Of a stretch of DNA of 64,000 nt, positions 54,101 to 61,629 are shown one piece after another. Numbering within the stretch: the first letter of the stretch is position 1; every line of letters starts with the position of its first letter. Position numbers and translations under genes: made by a program. The notes under the pieces are model-generated. The model was given only the letters and a program-made list of their open reading frames with translations. It was not told the origin of the DNA and ran no database searches. The stretch is from Simkaniaceae bacterium (lineage in GTDB: Bacteria > Chlamydiota > Chlamydiia > Chlamydiales > Simkaniaceae), in assembly GCA_018399075.1 (NCBI GenBank), contig CP073763.1:558001-622000 (forward strand), in the 5' to 3' direction.

Positions 54101-56241
54101 ACATAAAAGGCGGATGAAGTGGGCTGAGCTGAACGAGCATCATCATATTTAGCGATTATTGATCTAATCCGGTCAATGACATGTGAAGGGCCTGTAATCA
54201 CAAGCGAATTACTTGATTGAATCCACTTAATATTATGAATTGAATCAATAAGCGCCTTATCGTCTGCACCTGAACCCTTAATCGATTTAGCTGTTTGATC
54301 AAGTTGCTTAAGAACTATACTTCCTTGAACATTTTGAAGGGCATAAACAAAGTAGGTCGGTTTAGATTCACTTGCAATTTCTGCATTATCTAATGAGGGG
54401 AGAATCCCCTTAATTTGATTGACTGCATCGACAGGTCCTCTAAAGACGAAAGAGTTCGATTGAGAAATATATTTCATATTGTCAATCGTTTGACCTAGCC
54501 CTTCATCTGAAGGGATAGAGCTTGCAATTTTTTTGAGTCCTGCTTCAATCATATCGGGATCAACAAATTGGATCCGGTAGATATAGGTAGACATTTTCTC
54601 AGGGCTAGGACCTGATTGTTGGTCTAGCATAGAAACAAGGGCTCGGATGCGGTTCAGAGATTCTGAATCACCTGTAAAGGTGATCGTCCCTTGAGCTGTA
54701 GAGATTTTTGCAGAATTTAGAGCTTTTAAGAAGGCTGCATCAGATAGATTTGAATTTTTTAAGCTTGTATAGGTCTCTTGAATTTGCTTCAGAAGCTCAT
54801 CAGGCGATTCATTTTTAGGGGTATAAATGAAGAAATCATTGTTTAATGGGACTTTAGAGACATCGTGTTTGGAAATATCAAAAGTAGGGAGGATTTGCTT
54901 CAAGCGATTTAAAGAGCGCTGGTCTCCTGTAAACATCAAAGAGTCATTTTCTTTGATCCACTTCATCGTTTCAATAGCTTCAATCAGATCGTTATCTGGA
55001 TAGGGAGCTTTCTTAAGATTTTGCACGAGCTTTTGAAGGGATCTAGCAATTTGCTCCTCATCCCCATATTTTATCTTATAGATATAGAAACCGCCACGGA
55101 TATATTCGAGTTCTTCTTCACTATAGGGAACATCTAAACTTGTTAAGAGCGTTTTAACTTCTGATAACGACTGCGCGTCTCCAGTGAAAAGGAGAGAGTG
55201 ACTTTGTTTCACAAACTTCATGCTATTGATGGCTAGCACGAGGTTTTGTGCAGAAGGACCCATTTGGGTAAGATTTTGTTCAATATCTTTAATAGCAGAT
55301 TGCAAGACATCAGCGGGCTTATTTTTTATGTGATAAATCAGGATGTTATCTGATGAAATAGGGCCCCGAATACCTCTTGCAAGCGAGGGTGGAGAATCTA
55401 AATCTTCTAAGGTAGCAATCGATTTTTCAATCAGGAAAGGGGTTGAAACAACAAAGATAGTATTTGTTGATGCTTGAGGCACAAAAATAAGAGGATTCCC
55501 TTCAGAGATAGGGATTAAGATCTGATTCGCAAGGGCAATTAAATTATCTGGGGAGTTGTTTCTGGCAGAATAGGAATCGATTTCAAGGGAGGATTTTGGA
55601 ATGTCTAAACTATAGAAGAGTTTATGGATCTCTTCGATGTTTTGTGTAATATCTGTGACAATAATATGTCTTGTTGTTTCTGAGACTTCAATAATTGCAT
55701 TAGAAGAAAGAAGGGGGCCAATGAGTCCCGCAAGAGTCGCAGGATTAGCATTTTTTACCCGAAAGACACGGGTCATGATGGGAGGAATAGAATTTCCTTC
55801 TAGAGGAACTTCTGCTGAGACCACCGTTGCAATTTGTCTGACTCCACTTCCTTTAGAAATAACGAGGTTATTTCCTTGCTCAATAAGATCTAGTCCATTG
55901 AGTCTTAATACTTGAATGAAAGCTCCCATGACATGGACAAGTCCAGTCGGTTCTTCCGAAACAATTGTGACGTTAAAATTGAGATCCTCTTGATCATAGA
56001 TAAAGTTGACATTCCCAATCTTGCTGATGAACTTGATAAGCTCTAAAATTGGGACATTGTCGAAGTTAATGGTATAACCTTCCCCTGTTTCAGGAGGAAT
56101 GAGTGTTGCATCGGGGGTTGTTTTTTCCTCAAAGCTTTTATCGCTTTTCGGAGCTGTATGAAGGAGGGATGAAGAAAAGCAAAAGAGTGTGAGAAGAAAG
56201 AGGTGGAGGAGTTTTCTACTTTTCATCAGGTATTTTATCAT
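51175..56241 (-). CDS. sctC: type III secretion outer-membrane secretin SctC/CdsC, enlarged
   Basis: A 1,688-residue protein, against ~920 for C. trachomatis CdsC. Order: signal peptide (L-L-H-L-F-L-L-T-L-F-C-F-S), N0/N1-type domains at ~50-290 (Y-T-I-N-F-D-N-V-P-I-L-E-L-I, T-R-V-F-R-V-K-N-A-N-P), about 13 tandem ~83-residue repeats (~292-1370), and the secretin barrel domain at ~1380-1640 ending in K-S-F-L-V-L-S-G-S and P-C-L-G-G-L-P-L-I-G-A-A-F. It forms the outer-membrane ring through which effectors leave. The start at 56241 and Met six codons later are both possible. First gene in this part of the secretion block but separated from pkn5 by two extra genes. Confidence 0.93.
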   Translation of the reverse strand: MIKYLMKSRKLLHLFLLTLFCFSSSLLHTAPKSDKSFEEKTTPDATLIPPETGEGYTINFDNVPILELIKFISKIGNVNFIYDQEDLNFNVTIVSEEPTGLVHVMGAFIQVLRLNGLDLIEQGNNLVISKGSGVRQIATVVSAEVPLEGNSIPPIMTRVFRVKNANPATLAGLIGPLLSSNAIIEVSETTRHIIVTDITQNIEEIHKLFYSLDIPKSSLEIDSYSARNNSPDNLIALANQILIPISEGNPLIFVPQASTNTIFVVSTPFLIEKSIATLEDLDSPPSLARGIRGPISSDNILIYHIKNKPADVLQSAIKDIEQNLTQMGPSAQNLVLAINSMKFVKQSHSLLFTGDAQSLSEVKTLLTSLDVPYSEEELEYIRGGFYIYKIKYGDEEQIARSLQKLVQNLKKAPYPDNDLIEAIETMKWIKENDSLMFTGDQRSLNRLKQILPTFDISKHDVSKVPLNNDFFIYTPKNESPDELLKQIQETYTSLKNSNLSDAAFLKALNSAKISTAQGTITFTGDSESLNRIRALVSMLDQQSGPSPEKMSTYIYRIQFVDPDMIEAGLKKIASSIPSDEGLGQTIDNMKYISQSNSFVFRGPVDAVNQIKGILPSLDNAEIASESKPTYFVYALQNVQGSIVLKQLDQTAKSIKGSGADDKALIDSIHNIKWIQSSNSLVITGPSHVIDRIRSIIAKYDDARSAQPTSSAFYVYKPTGETPKEFKNKVVSAAEEMEAAGLDDPALINTLKSATLVSSDTAVMFTGTPEGINKLKDVLTTFDTSKGPEKSEFYIYKPTSVTAEKLIESIKRSATQLQNSGLKDPDLINAMESARLTEDKTRVIFTGTPSAIEKVKVMARSYDNQEKESQASQYYIFKPQNQPPQAVIKQAKHAADQMQDSGLADSNLIAALNSATVVSNGTSVLFTGTQDAINRIKQIASTFDTPTEQEAKTTQYYIFKPQHQSPEAIIKQASHAADEMKDQGLKDPNLIAALNSASVVSKGTGVLFTGTQNAISRVKEIVATFDIPVESTPQANEFYVYKPVHISADDLRRHARMVADDMESSGFADKSLISTLKNTRLVSNGKSVLFTGTETSIAKVQGLLPSLDTPSEDQVKQVGKTTFVIYKIKYLTGPALMGYLRNMASDLKRAGSTQDDLITTLNNMRYVQDTNSIIFTGPPSAVQEAIGLAQKFDIPGLAKEAPARSPSGYQIYKPKFVPGEELIKILRDFEQNLMTSGVTDKELFDVINNLKWMEKTSTILVSGDEADTKKVYGLLERFDIPGPGIPDGEPGIETVSDMSFLIYKLQYHSGAEIQDAIKLIGTDLGKAKTKVNDNLVDAINTLQWIEVTNSLIATGQADALGKLKELIKSIDIPLKQVFVEILVIETTMSNNLQFGLRWGSQGQYRNKFAYGTGVFPETIGGVPDPLISFQQDLSNITAKTTPTGSFIPFTSGGDLGVIGDIILHKGQSYFALGSLMNAIRDEGDSIIVMNQKIITQDNKMSTIFVGQNIPYTGSLVTNQSQTTTTTANLEYRDVGVSLSITPVVGNSDVITLMIEEDISEQQNQADSGSSVSNVQVQGITTNKSSTKTVVSVPDKSFLVLSGSMQDSKTYHRTGVPCLGGLPLIGAAFSDNEKNENISNLVIFVRPHIIKSFDTYQEITERQEDLFRSQTNAEDFDAGLEIVKTPDDSY
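52125..55365 (-). repeat. array of ~13 coding repeats (~83 residues each) in the secretin gene
   Basis: Each unit starts with an F-Y-I/V-Y-K-P-like strand, has a ~30-residue helical part, then L-I-x-A-L-x-S-A/N-x, a strand pattern such as V-L-F-T-G-T and a helix such as A-I-N-R-I-K ending in F-D. Examples of the core: L-L-F-T-G-D, L-M-F-T-G-D, V-M-F-T-G-T, V-I-F-T-G-T, V-L-F-T-G-T (three times), I-I-F-T-G-P. Two neighbouring units (about 53165-53640) share A-A-L-N-S-A and V-L-F-T-G-T-Q and are the most alike, indicating recent duplication. Confidence 0.85.
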
Positions 56242-56383
56242 TATTTAAAGATCTTATTTCATACCAGAGATGGGAATTACTCCGCATCAACTTTTTCCTC
56301 TAATGAAATTTTTTTTTCATTTTGTGAAATATTTATGAAGCCTAAAACCGAGTATCTTGAGTAAAAATCTTCTATTTAAATCA

Positions 56384-56406
56384 TGACCCTACAAGAGAAG
56401 GGGTCA
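56384..56406 (-). terminator. weak hairpin after the 56409 gene
   Basis: TGACCC (56384-56389) pairs with GGGTCA (56401-56406) over an 11-base loop, just past the stop of the 56409 gene. No good T-run follows, so termination is uncertain. Confidence 0.35.
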
Positions 56407-56408
56407 CA

Positions 56409-57098
56409 TCATTCTTCGTAAGAAAGCCCACCTGTTAGATGGCAATACTGATTACTACGACTGAGAACGAGATATAAGGCACTTTTAGCAGACTCATTAC
56501 AGGCTATAATAAATAGAATTGCATTTTGGTTTAGGATTTTTGCTGCTTCTAAGTAATTTTTTACGGGTTGTTTTTCTTGATCATCTATTGGAAACTTATC
56601 GATGTTCTGTTTTGCAAAAGTAAGGATACATTCAGGATTATCATCATTATTAAGATGATACATCCAATAACAGAGGGGTGGGGCAACTAATTTATGGGCT
56701 CTTGAAGAGGTTAAATCAGCAATAGAAAGGGAGTCTTTAAGACAAAGAGCCTTCTTTAAACTATGCATGATATGTTTAGGACCTTGAAAAATTAATATCC
56801 CAGAATCATATGATCTTGCATTTTCAAAAGCTGTTCTTTCTGATGGAGAAAGAGCAGGTATTTCGATCCTTTCTAATAATTCGCAAGGTGTTAAATAAAC
56901 AGGCTTATAAATGAGAAAAACCTGATTCTCATTATAGTCTTCAACGTTGATGCTAGAAATAAGGGTTTGAAGATCTTGATCAGTGGGATTTTGTCCTCCT
57001 GATTCGATATAAAATCCTACCGGCTCATCAAAAGCTCCCCATGCGGGAGCGAATGATAGGAATGTGATAAGGAATAAAATTCTCAATGAAATCTTCAT
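56409..57098 (-). CDS. small exported protein with secretin-type repeat
   Basis: A 229-residue protein with a signal peptide (I-L-F-L-I-T-F-L-S-F-A-P-A-W-G-A). The ATG at 57098 is chosen for AGGA in front. Residues ~55-120 read F-L-I-Y-K-P-V-Y-L-T-P, then A-R-S-Y-D-S-G-I-L-I-F-Q-G-P and a helix H-S-L-K-K-A-L, which is the same fold pattern as the repeats of the neighbouring secretin (Y-K-P ... I-F-T-G-P). A second less clear unit follows. It may be a secretin partner or a fragment derived from it. It lies directly upstream of the secretin gene on the same strand, 167 bases apart. Confidence 0.65.
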   Translation of the reverse strand: MKISLRILFLITFLSFAPAWGAFDEPVGFYIESGGQNPTDQDLQTLISSINVEDYNENQVFLIYKPVYLTPCELLERIEIPALSPSERTAFENARSYDSGILIFQGPKHIMHSLKKALCLKDSLSIADLTSSRAHKLVAPPLCYWMYHLNNDDNPECILTFAKQNIDKFPIDDQEKQPVKNYLEAAKILNQNAILFIIACNESAKSALYLVLSRSNQYCHLTGGLSYEE

Positions 57099-57194
57099 CT
57101 GATTTTTCCTGCTATTCAAAAATGAATCAATGTAAAAAAATTATTAAATCATTAATATGAATTTAAGGATATAAGAAACCTATGGAGCTTAAGA

Positions 57195-58082
57195 ATGTAC
57201 AAGGATGAAATCATCGATGCACACTTCCACCTTTGGGATTTAGACCATGGAGATTACCCCTGGCTTAAAGGGGAAGAGGGTCACTTCGAAAGTATCATTG
57301 GTGATTTTAAGAAAATACAAAAGAATTTTCTTATTCCTGACTATGAAGCGTTAGTGAAACCCTTTAATGTCACAAAAGGTGTTCACATTGAAGCCAATGC
57401 TTCTCTTAAAAAAGCTCTTTATGAAACAGAATGGTTGCAGAAAATTGCCGATAGTCATGGATTTCCTCAGGCTATTGTGGCGCATGCCGATTTAACCGAT
57501 CCCGATATTGAAAATGATCTGAAGGACCAGTGTCAGTTTCCGAATGTTAGAGGGATCAGGCAGATTCTCTTTCATGAGCCTGGTTCTAGACAGAGAGACT
57601 TGCTCAATGATCCTCTTTGGCAAAAAGGTCTTAAAGCCCTTAACTCCCAACTTCTTTCTTTTGATATTGCCGTTTTTGGTCACCAAATACGTGATGTGGC
57701 AAAAGTGACTAAGGAGTATGACGGTGTAATGTTTATTCTGGATCACTTAGGGTGGCCCCTTGATGTGAGTGATGCTGGTTTTACCAAATGGATGGAAGAT
57801 ATTACACTTCTTGCTGAAAATCCAAATGTCTATTTAAAGGTGAGTGGGATTGGACTTATTTTTAAAAGATATGACCATATCAATATTGAGAAGTTCCTTC
57901 ATGGAGGAATTAAGGTATTTGGAACAGACCGGTGTATATTTGGAAGCAATATTCCTCCCGATTCACTTTTTATTTCCTATAGTGAGATCATTGATATCTT
58001 TAGAAAGACTTTAAGCCTCTATGATCTAGAAGATCAGAGAAAGATCTTTTATGAGAATGCTAAACAATTCTATGAATTGTAA
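57195..58082 (+). CDS. amidohydrolase-2 family metal-dependent hydrolase
   Basis: A 295-residue TIM-barrel enzyme: D-A-H-F-H-L-W at 9-15 gives the metal-binding HxH, then H-I-E-A (~64), F-G-H-Q-I (~160), L-D-H-L-G-W-P (~190) and F-G-S-N-I-P (~255). It resembles L-fuconolactonase and other lactone or TIM-barrel amidohydrolases (COG3618 type, from memory). The substrate is unknown. It is the only plus-strand gene inside the type III secretion block, between an exported repeat protein and pkn5, and its last 23 bases overlap pkn5; this suggests insertion by horizontal transfer. Confidence 0.8.
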   Translation: MYKDEIIDAHFHLWDLDHGDYPWLKGEEGHFESIIGDFKKIQKNFLIPDYEALVKPFNVTKGVHIEANASLKKALYETEWLQKIADSHGFPQAIVAHADLTDPDIENDLKDQCQFPNVRGIRQILFHEPGSRQRDLLNDPLWQKGLKALNSQLLSFDIAVFGHQIRDVAKVTKEYDGVMFILDHLGWPLDVSDAGFTKWMEDITLLAENPNVYLKVSGIGLIFKRYDHINIEKFLHGGIKVFGTDRCIFGSNIPPDSLFISYSEIIDIFRKTLSLYDLEDQRKIFYENAKQFYEL

Positions 58083-59664
58083 GAACGGTTTTTGGGGAAG
58101 CTTCAACTAGAGAAGGGAAATTTTTTGCGATCCCATTCAAAATTCCTTCAGCTTGAGACTGTGCTGAGAGCTGAAGATTATCACTGACAATTCCTTTGAG
58201 AGCATCTTCAAAATCTTGTCCATGCTTTTCTGTGGAGAGTTCGGTATCAAAAGAGTGTGCAATGAGGAGGTCTCCTTCAGTCCAGTTTTCCGTTGTCTCA
58301 TAAAATCCGTGATTGGGATCTTCTCCAAGAGAAGGGTTTTGGTTGCCTAAGAAACGGGGTGTTTTGGTTCCAAGGGGAAGATGCATGAGTGCTCCACACC
58401 CACAAGAAATAAATGAAAATTGATTCGTCGTAGGGGAGAGATAAAGAAGTTGGAAGAGGAAGTTTGACTTGAGATTATGGGATGCGATCATTTCATTAAG
58501 AGCAGTAATAAAAGTGATGGGTTCGAAGTGGGAGTCTGCAGTTGTTAAATATTCGCGGGTTAAGCTTTGGATCATCCCTTTAAGAAGGCCAATATATGAG
58601 AGCCCTTCAACAGAAGACTCCATATATTCACCCATAGCAATAAAATAGGTTTGATCAGCAAAGCGGATAAAGTCATAATAGGAACCAAGATCGCTTTCCC
58701 GATCGGGTTTTGCCAGTCCTATATCAAAAGCAGGCCATTTAGGAACTTCTGTGGGAAGGAGTTTTAGGTGGCTCTCTTCTAAATGTTCCCAAACTTCTTT
58801 CATCCCTTCGCCTGCACCCATTTGTTGTTCTTTTTTAAGGTAGGCTGTGATGTCAGTAATAAAATCAACAATGTCTTGGTACCGTTCATTGAGGGAAGGG
58901 GCTAAAGCTTTTTCTACAATTCCTTTTAAGTCTTTAGGAAGAAGGGAAAGTTGTATCGACCCAAAACTGAGCTTCCCTACTAGGAGCTCAAAGGTAATGA
59001 CCCCAAGTGAATAGATGTCTGTTGCAAAGGTGACGTTGAGAGGGTCTTTCTTTTGCTCAGGACTCATATAGCTTGGTGTCCCCAAAAACTTTCCTCTCTG
59101 TGAGGGAAGAGAGATTTCTTTATCATAGATGAGTTGAGCAATACCAAAGTCGATGACCTTAACGCTACCTCCCTCTGTAATTAAGATGTTTTCAGGTTTT
59201 AAATCCCTGTGAATCACTCCATGAGTATGAAGGTGAAGGAGGGCATAAGCGACTTGCAAGACTATTTCAATACAGGTTCGTGGCGAAAAATTCTGCTGCA
59301 TGATGAATTGTTTCAAAGAGATGCCTTGAACAAACTCCATTGCAATATAAAGACCACTCTCCCACTCTCCATGACCTCGAAGTTTAATGATATTGGGATG
59401 ATCAGTCATGGCGATAATTTCAGCTTCCTTTAGAAACTGCTGCACCATTTCGGGATGTGTGAGGTATTTTGGTGAAAGAACTTTGATAACAAGAGGGGTA
59501 TGATCCTTTGAATCTAAGCCTAAATAGAGGTAGCTCATCCCTCCTTTGCTTAGAGGGGCTTCAATTTTATATGGGCCAATATTAGGAGGATGGGGGAGAG
59601 GTTTTTCTTCTCCTCCCGTCAGATTTGGAAGGGTCGATTGCTTATGAAAATCTTTTGCAGCCAC
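58060..59664 (-). CDS. pkn5: type III secretion-linked Ser/Thr kinase Pkn5 with degenerate PP2C-like tail
   Basis: A 534-residue protein. Kinase domain at ~31-275: glycine loop L-S-K-G-G-M-S-Y, Lys61 in V-I-K-V, H-R-D-L-K-P-E-N at 152-159 and D-F-G at 172-174, then S-P-E-Q (APE equivalent). The C-terminal ~200 residues follow a SpoIIE/PP2C layout, with the usual metal-binding positions altered: L-G-S-Y-Y-D in place of G-G-D-x-Y-D, M-G-E-Y in place of G-D, and A-H-S-F-D in place of T-D-G. So the kinase looks active and the phosphatase-like part looks catalytically dead. In C. trachomatis Pkn5 lies between cdsC and cdsQ; its substrate is unknown. Confidence 0.9.
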   Translation of the reverse strand: MAAKDFHKQSTLPNLTGGEEKPLPHPPNIGPYKIEAPLSKGGMSYLYLGLDSKDHTPLVIKVLSPKYLTHPEMVQQFLKEAEIIAMTDHPNIIKLRGHGEWESGLYIAMEFVQGISLKQFIMQQNFSPRTCIEIVLQVAYALLHLHTHGVIHRDLKPENILITEGGSVKVIDFGIAQLIYDKEISLPSQRGKFLGTPSYMSPEQKKDPLNVTFATDIYSLGVITFELLVGKLSFGSIQLSLLPKDLKGIVEKALAPSLNERYQDIVDFITDITAYLKKEQQMGAGEGMKEVWEHLEESHLKLLPTEVPKWPAFDIGLAKPDRESDLGSYYDFIRFADQTYFIAMGEYMESSVEGLSYIGLLKGMIQSLTREYLTTADSHFEPITFITALNEMIASHNLKSNFLFQLLYLSPTTNQFSFISCGCGALMHLPLGTKTPRFLGNQNPSLGEDPNHGFYETTENWTEGDLLIAHSFDTELSTEKHGQDFEDALKGIVSDNLQLSAQSQAEGILNGIAKNFPSLVEASPKTVLTIHRIV

Positions 59665-59684
59665 TCCAAATATTCCAGGTTAGG

Positions 59685-60830
59685 TTATTCACCGAGTTTT
59701 GTAATTTTAACACCGATAACATCGCCAAGTTGGAGGAGCTCTCCTTTTCCGACGCATTGACCATTAGCAACTAAGTTCACCCCTTTTTCTACTTGGACAC
59801 CAAGCTCAATCACATTACCTGGTTTGAGTTTTAAGAGTTTATCTAAACTCATCTTTAGCCGCGCCACTTCAACAGTGAGGGAAACGGGAACTTTTTTTGG
59901 AGAGACCATCGGCTCTTTTGGAGATTCTTCAACAGAAACAGCCTCTTCTTCCATAGGTTCACCAAAGGATTCCTCGTAATTTTCATCGTCCATTTTATTT
60001 TCCTCAAAGTAGTGTGCATAATCGAGAATTTTAATATTTTCTTCTTTTATCTTTGCTTGAAAGAGGGGGGTGTTTTCAAACTCTAGTTGGAAAGTACCTT
60101 TCTTCAAGTTAGGGTAATATGAGCAGTGATCAAGGATCACAAAATCACCTGCTTGAATCTTTTTCCATCCCTCTTGCGTCAGAGTCGTTCGGCCGGCAGA
60201 GATTGAAACATCAGCAAAGAATGATTCATAAAGAGTAGAGGGAAGAGATAGGGTCCAATCTTGGGCATAGTGGTGTCTCATCGACTCTTGAAAAAGAGTG
60301 GGGCAAATCATCCGTCCCCAAATTGTTTCTCCTTCATGCTCAATCGCAATATCGATACAATAAGCATCCTCTTTAGCAAGAGGCATATCAATAAGCTTTG
60401 GGGAAAGCCCAGGGAATAGTTGTAGTTTTTCTAAGATTTCCATGGACTCTGCACATAGATAACGAAAAAAACCTTTTTGTAGATATGGATCGGAAAATCC
60501 TTCCTTTCCTGCATCGGGATGAATCGCCCAAGAAGAGAGCTTAGAGAAATCTTCTGAAGGGAAAACTAGGGAAAAACTTTCCTTGAGAGGGGACAGTTCA
60601 ATCGCAAGCTGAAGGGGTGAGCGTCCCATTCCTGTAAGGATGCTGCTTCCTTTTTTCCATTCAGCACTTCCTGCTGAAACTTTTAGGTTTTTTACTCCTA
60701 AAGAGGTAGAGAGCTCTTTTGTAAAAGCTTTCCAAGGGAAAGCAGGGAGAGAACCCCACATCGGAATCTCCTGCGCACCTAGCGCTACAGATTCAACCCG
60801 TTTTATCCAACTCTCAGATGCTGTACTCAT
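59685..60830 (-). CDS. sctQ: type III secretion C-ring component SctQ/CdsQ
   Basis: A 381-residue protein. The C-terminal ~75 residues form a SpoA (FliN/SctQ) domain: L-K-M-S-L-D-K-L-L-K-L-K-P-G-N-V-I-E-L and G-K-G-E-L-L-Q-L-G-D-V-I-G-V-K. The N-terminal ~270 residues hold the first SpoA-like and platform parts, with an acidic linker (E-E-E-A-V-S-V-E-E-S) between. It builds the cytoplasmic sorting platform. The ATG at 60830 is preferred over an in-frame TTG at 60845 by comparison with the family. A gap of 20 bases to pkn5, downstream on the same strand. Confidence 0.9.
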   Translation of the reverse strand: MSTASESWIKRVESVALGAQEIPMWGSLPAFPWKAFTKELSTSLGVKNLKVSAGSAEWKKGSSILTGMGRSPLQLAIELSPLKESFSLVFPSEDFSKLSSWAIHPDAGKEGFSDPYLQKGFFRYLCAESMEILEKLQLFPGLSPKLIDMPLAKEDAYCIDIAIEHEGETIWGRMICPTLFQESMRHHYAQDWTLSLPSTLYESFFADVSISAGRTTLTQEGWKKIQAGDFVILDHCSYYPNLKKGTFQLEFENTPLFQAKIKEENIKILDYAHYFEENKMDDENYEESFGEPMEEEAVSVEESPKEPMVSPKKVPVSLTVEVARLKMSLDKLLKLKPGNVIELGVQVEKGVNLVANGQCVGKGELLQLGDVIGVKITKLGE

Positions 60831-60883
60831 ATGATTTTTACCCAATTCTTCATAATTGCAAAAGATACGTGATTCAGCTCAAA

Positions 60884-61570
60884 TTAGAAAGAGATTTTTT
60901 TCTTCGGTGCGACCCTTGCACCTTTTTCCATTCCATTGGCTCTCCCTTTTCTTTCTTTTCCTCTTAGATAAAGATCTGATTTTTCACTAAGGGTTGGAGG
61001 GAGAATATGGACCTGGAGCCCTTGGAGGGCCTGGTGCGTTTGAAGAGAAGTTTGGAGAGAGGCTAAATTAGCAGCAAAAAGATCAATCCCTTCAGGACTA
61101 CCACTGAGTTGAAGGTTAAAGCTATGGGGAGCTGTATCATAATGATTAATCACAATCTGTGATCCATCCAAAATAGAACCTTCCATCTCAACCATAACAG
61201 TTGTTGTTGTTATTCCATTTTGGCTTTCAACTTGAATAAAATTTGCCATCTTTTCGACTAAAAGGGACATTTCTGCTGATAGTTCTGAAGCGGAGCCAAC
61301 CGAGAGGGTTTCTCCAGAGACCGATGAAGTTAGGAGTCCTTGAGCTATACCATGTTGAGGAGCGTGATCCACCTCTTTTTTTCGTTGAGAAGGTCTGCCC
61401 TGCTTTTCTTTTTTCGAAGCCATATCAAAAACCGACTGTCGTCTTTGGACTTGACGGGGAAGATCGCGGGATACCATCACCTCATGAAAACTCCGTTTGG
61501 GTGGAGTCTTCTCTTGTTTTTTTCTTTCAGCGTTTTGTGTGTTAATGTGGGGAGTTTTCTTAATTTCCAT
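60884..61570 (-). CDS. CT671-like type III secretion protein (SctP-like), copy A
   Basis: A 228-residue protein located where C. trachomatis has CT671, between cdsQ and cdsO. The start at 61570 has GAGG seven bases upstream. Residues 1-100 are charged and disordered. Residues ~105-200 form a domain with G-I-T-T-T-T-V-M-V, G-S-I-L-D-G-S-Q-I-V-I-N-H-Y and T-A-P-H-S-F-N-L-Q-L, with a tail of basic residues. The same domain is repeated in the next gene upstream. Needle-length or substrate-switch control (SctP/FliK-like) is the usual proposal. Confidence 0.75.
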   Translation of the reverse strand: MEIKKTPHINTQNAERKKQEKTPPKRSFHEVMVSRDLPRQVQRRQSVFDMASKKEKQGRPSQRKKEVDHAPQHGIAQGLLTSSVSGETLSVGSASELSAEMSLLVEKMANFIQVESQNGITTTTVMVEMEGSILDGSQIVINHYDTAPHSFNLQLSGSPEGIDLFAANLASLQTSLQTHQALQGLQVHILPPTLSEKSDLYLRGKERKGRANGMEKGARVAPKKKISF

Positions 61571-61629
61571 AATCAATCCTCATAATTCCGCTTTCACAAT
61601 AAAAGAATTGAAGATTGGTTGCAAGGGAA

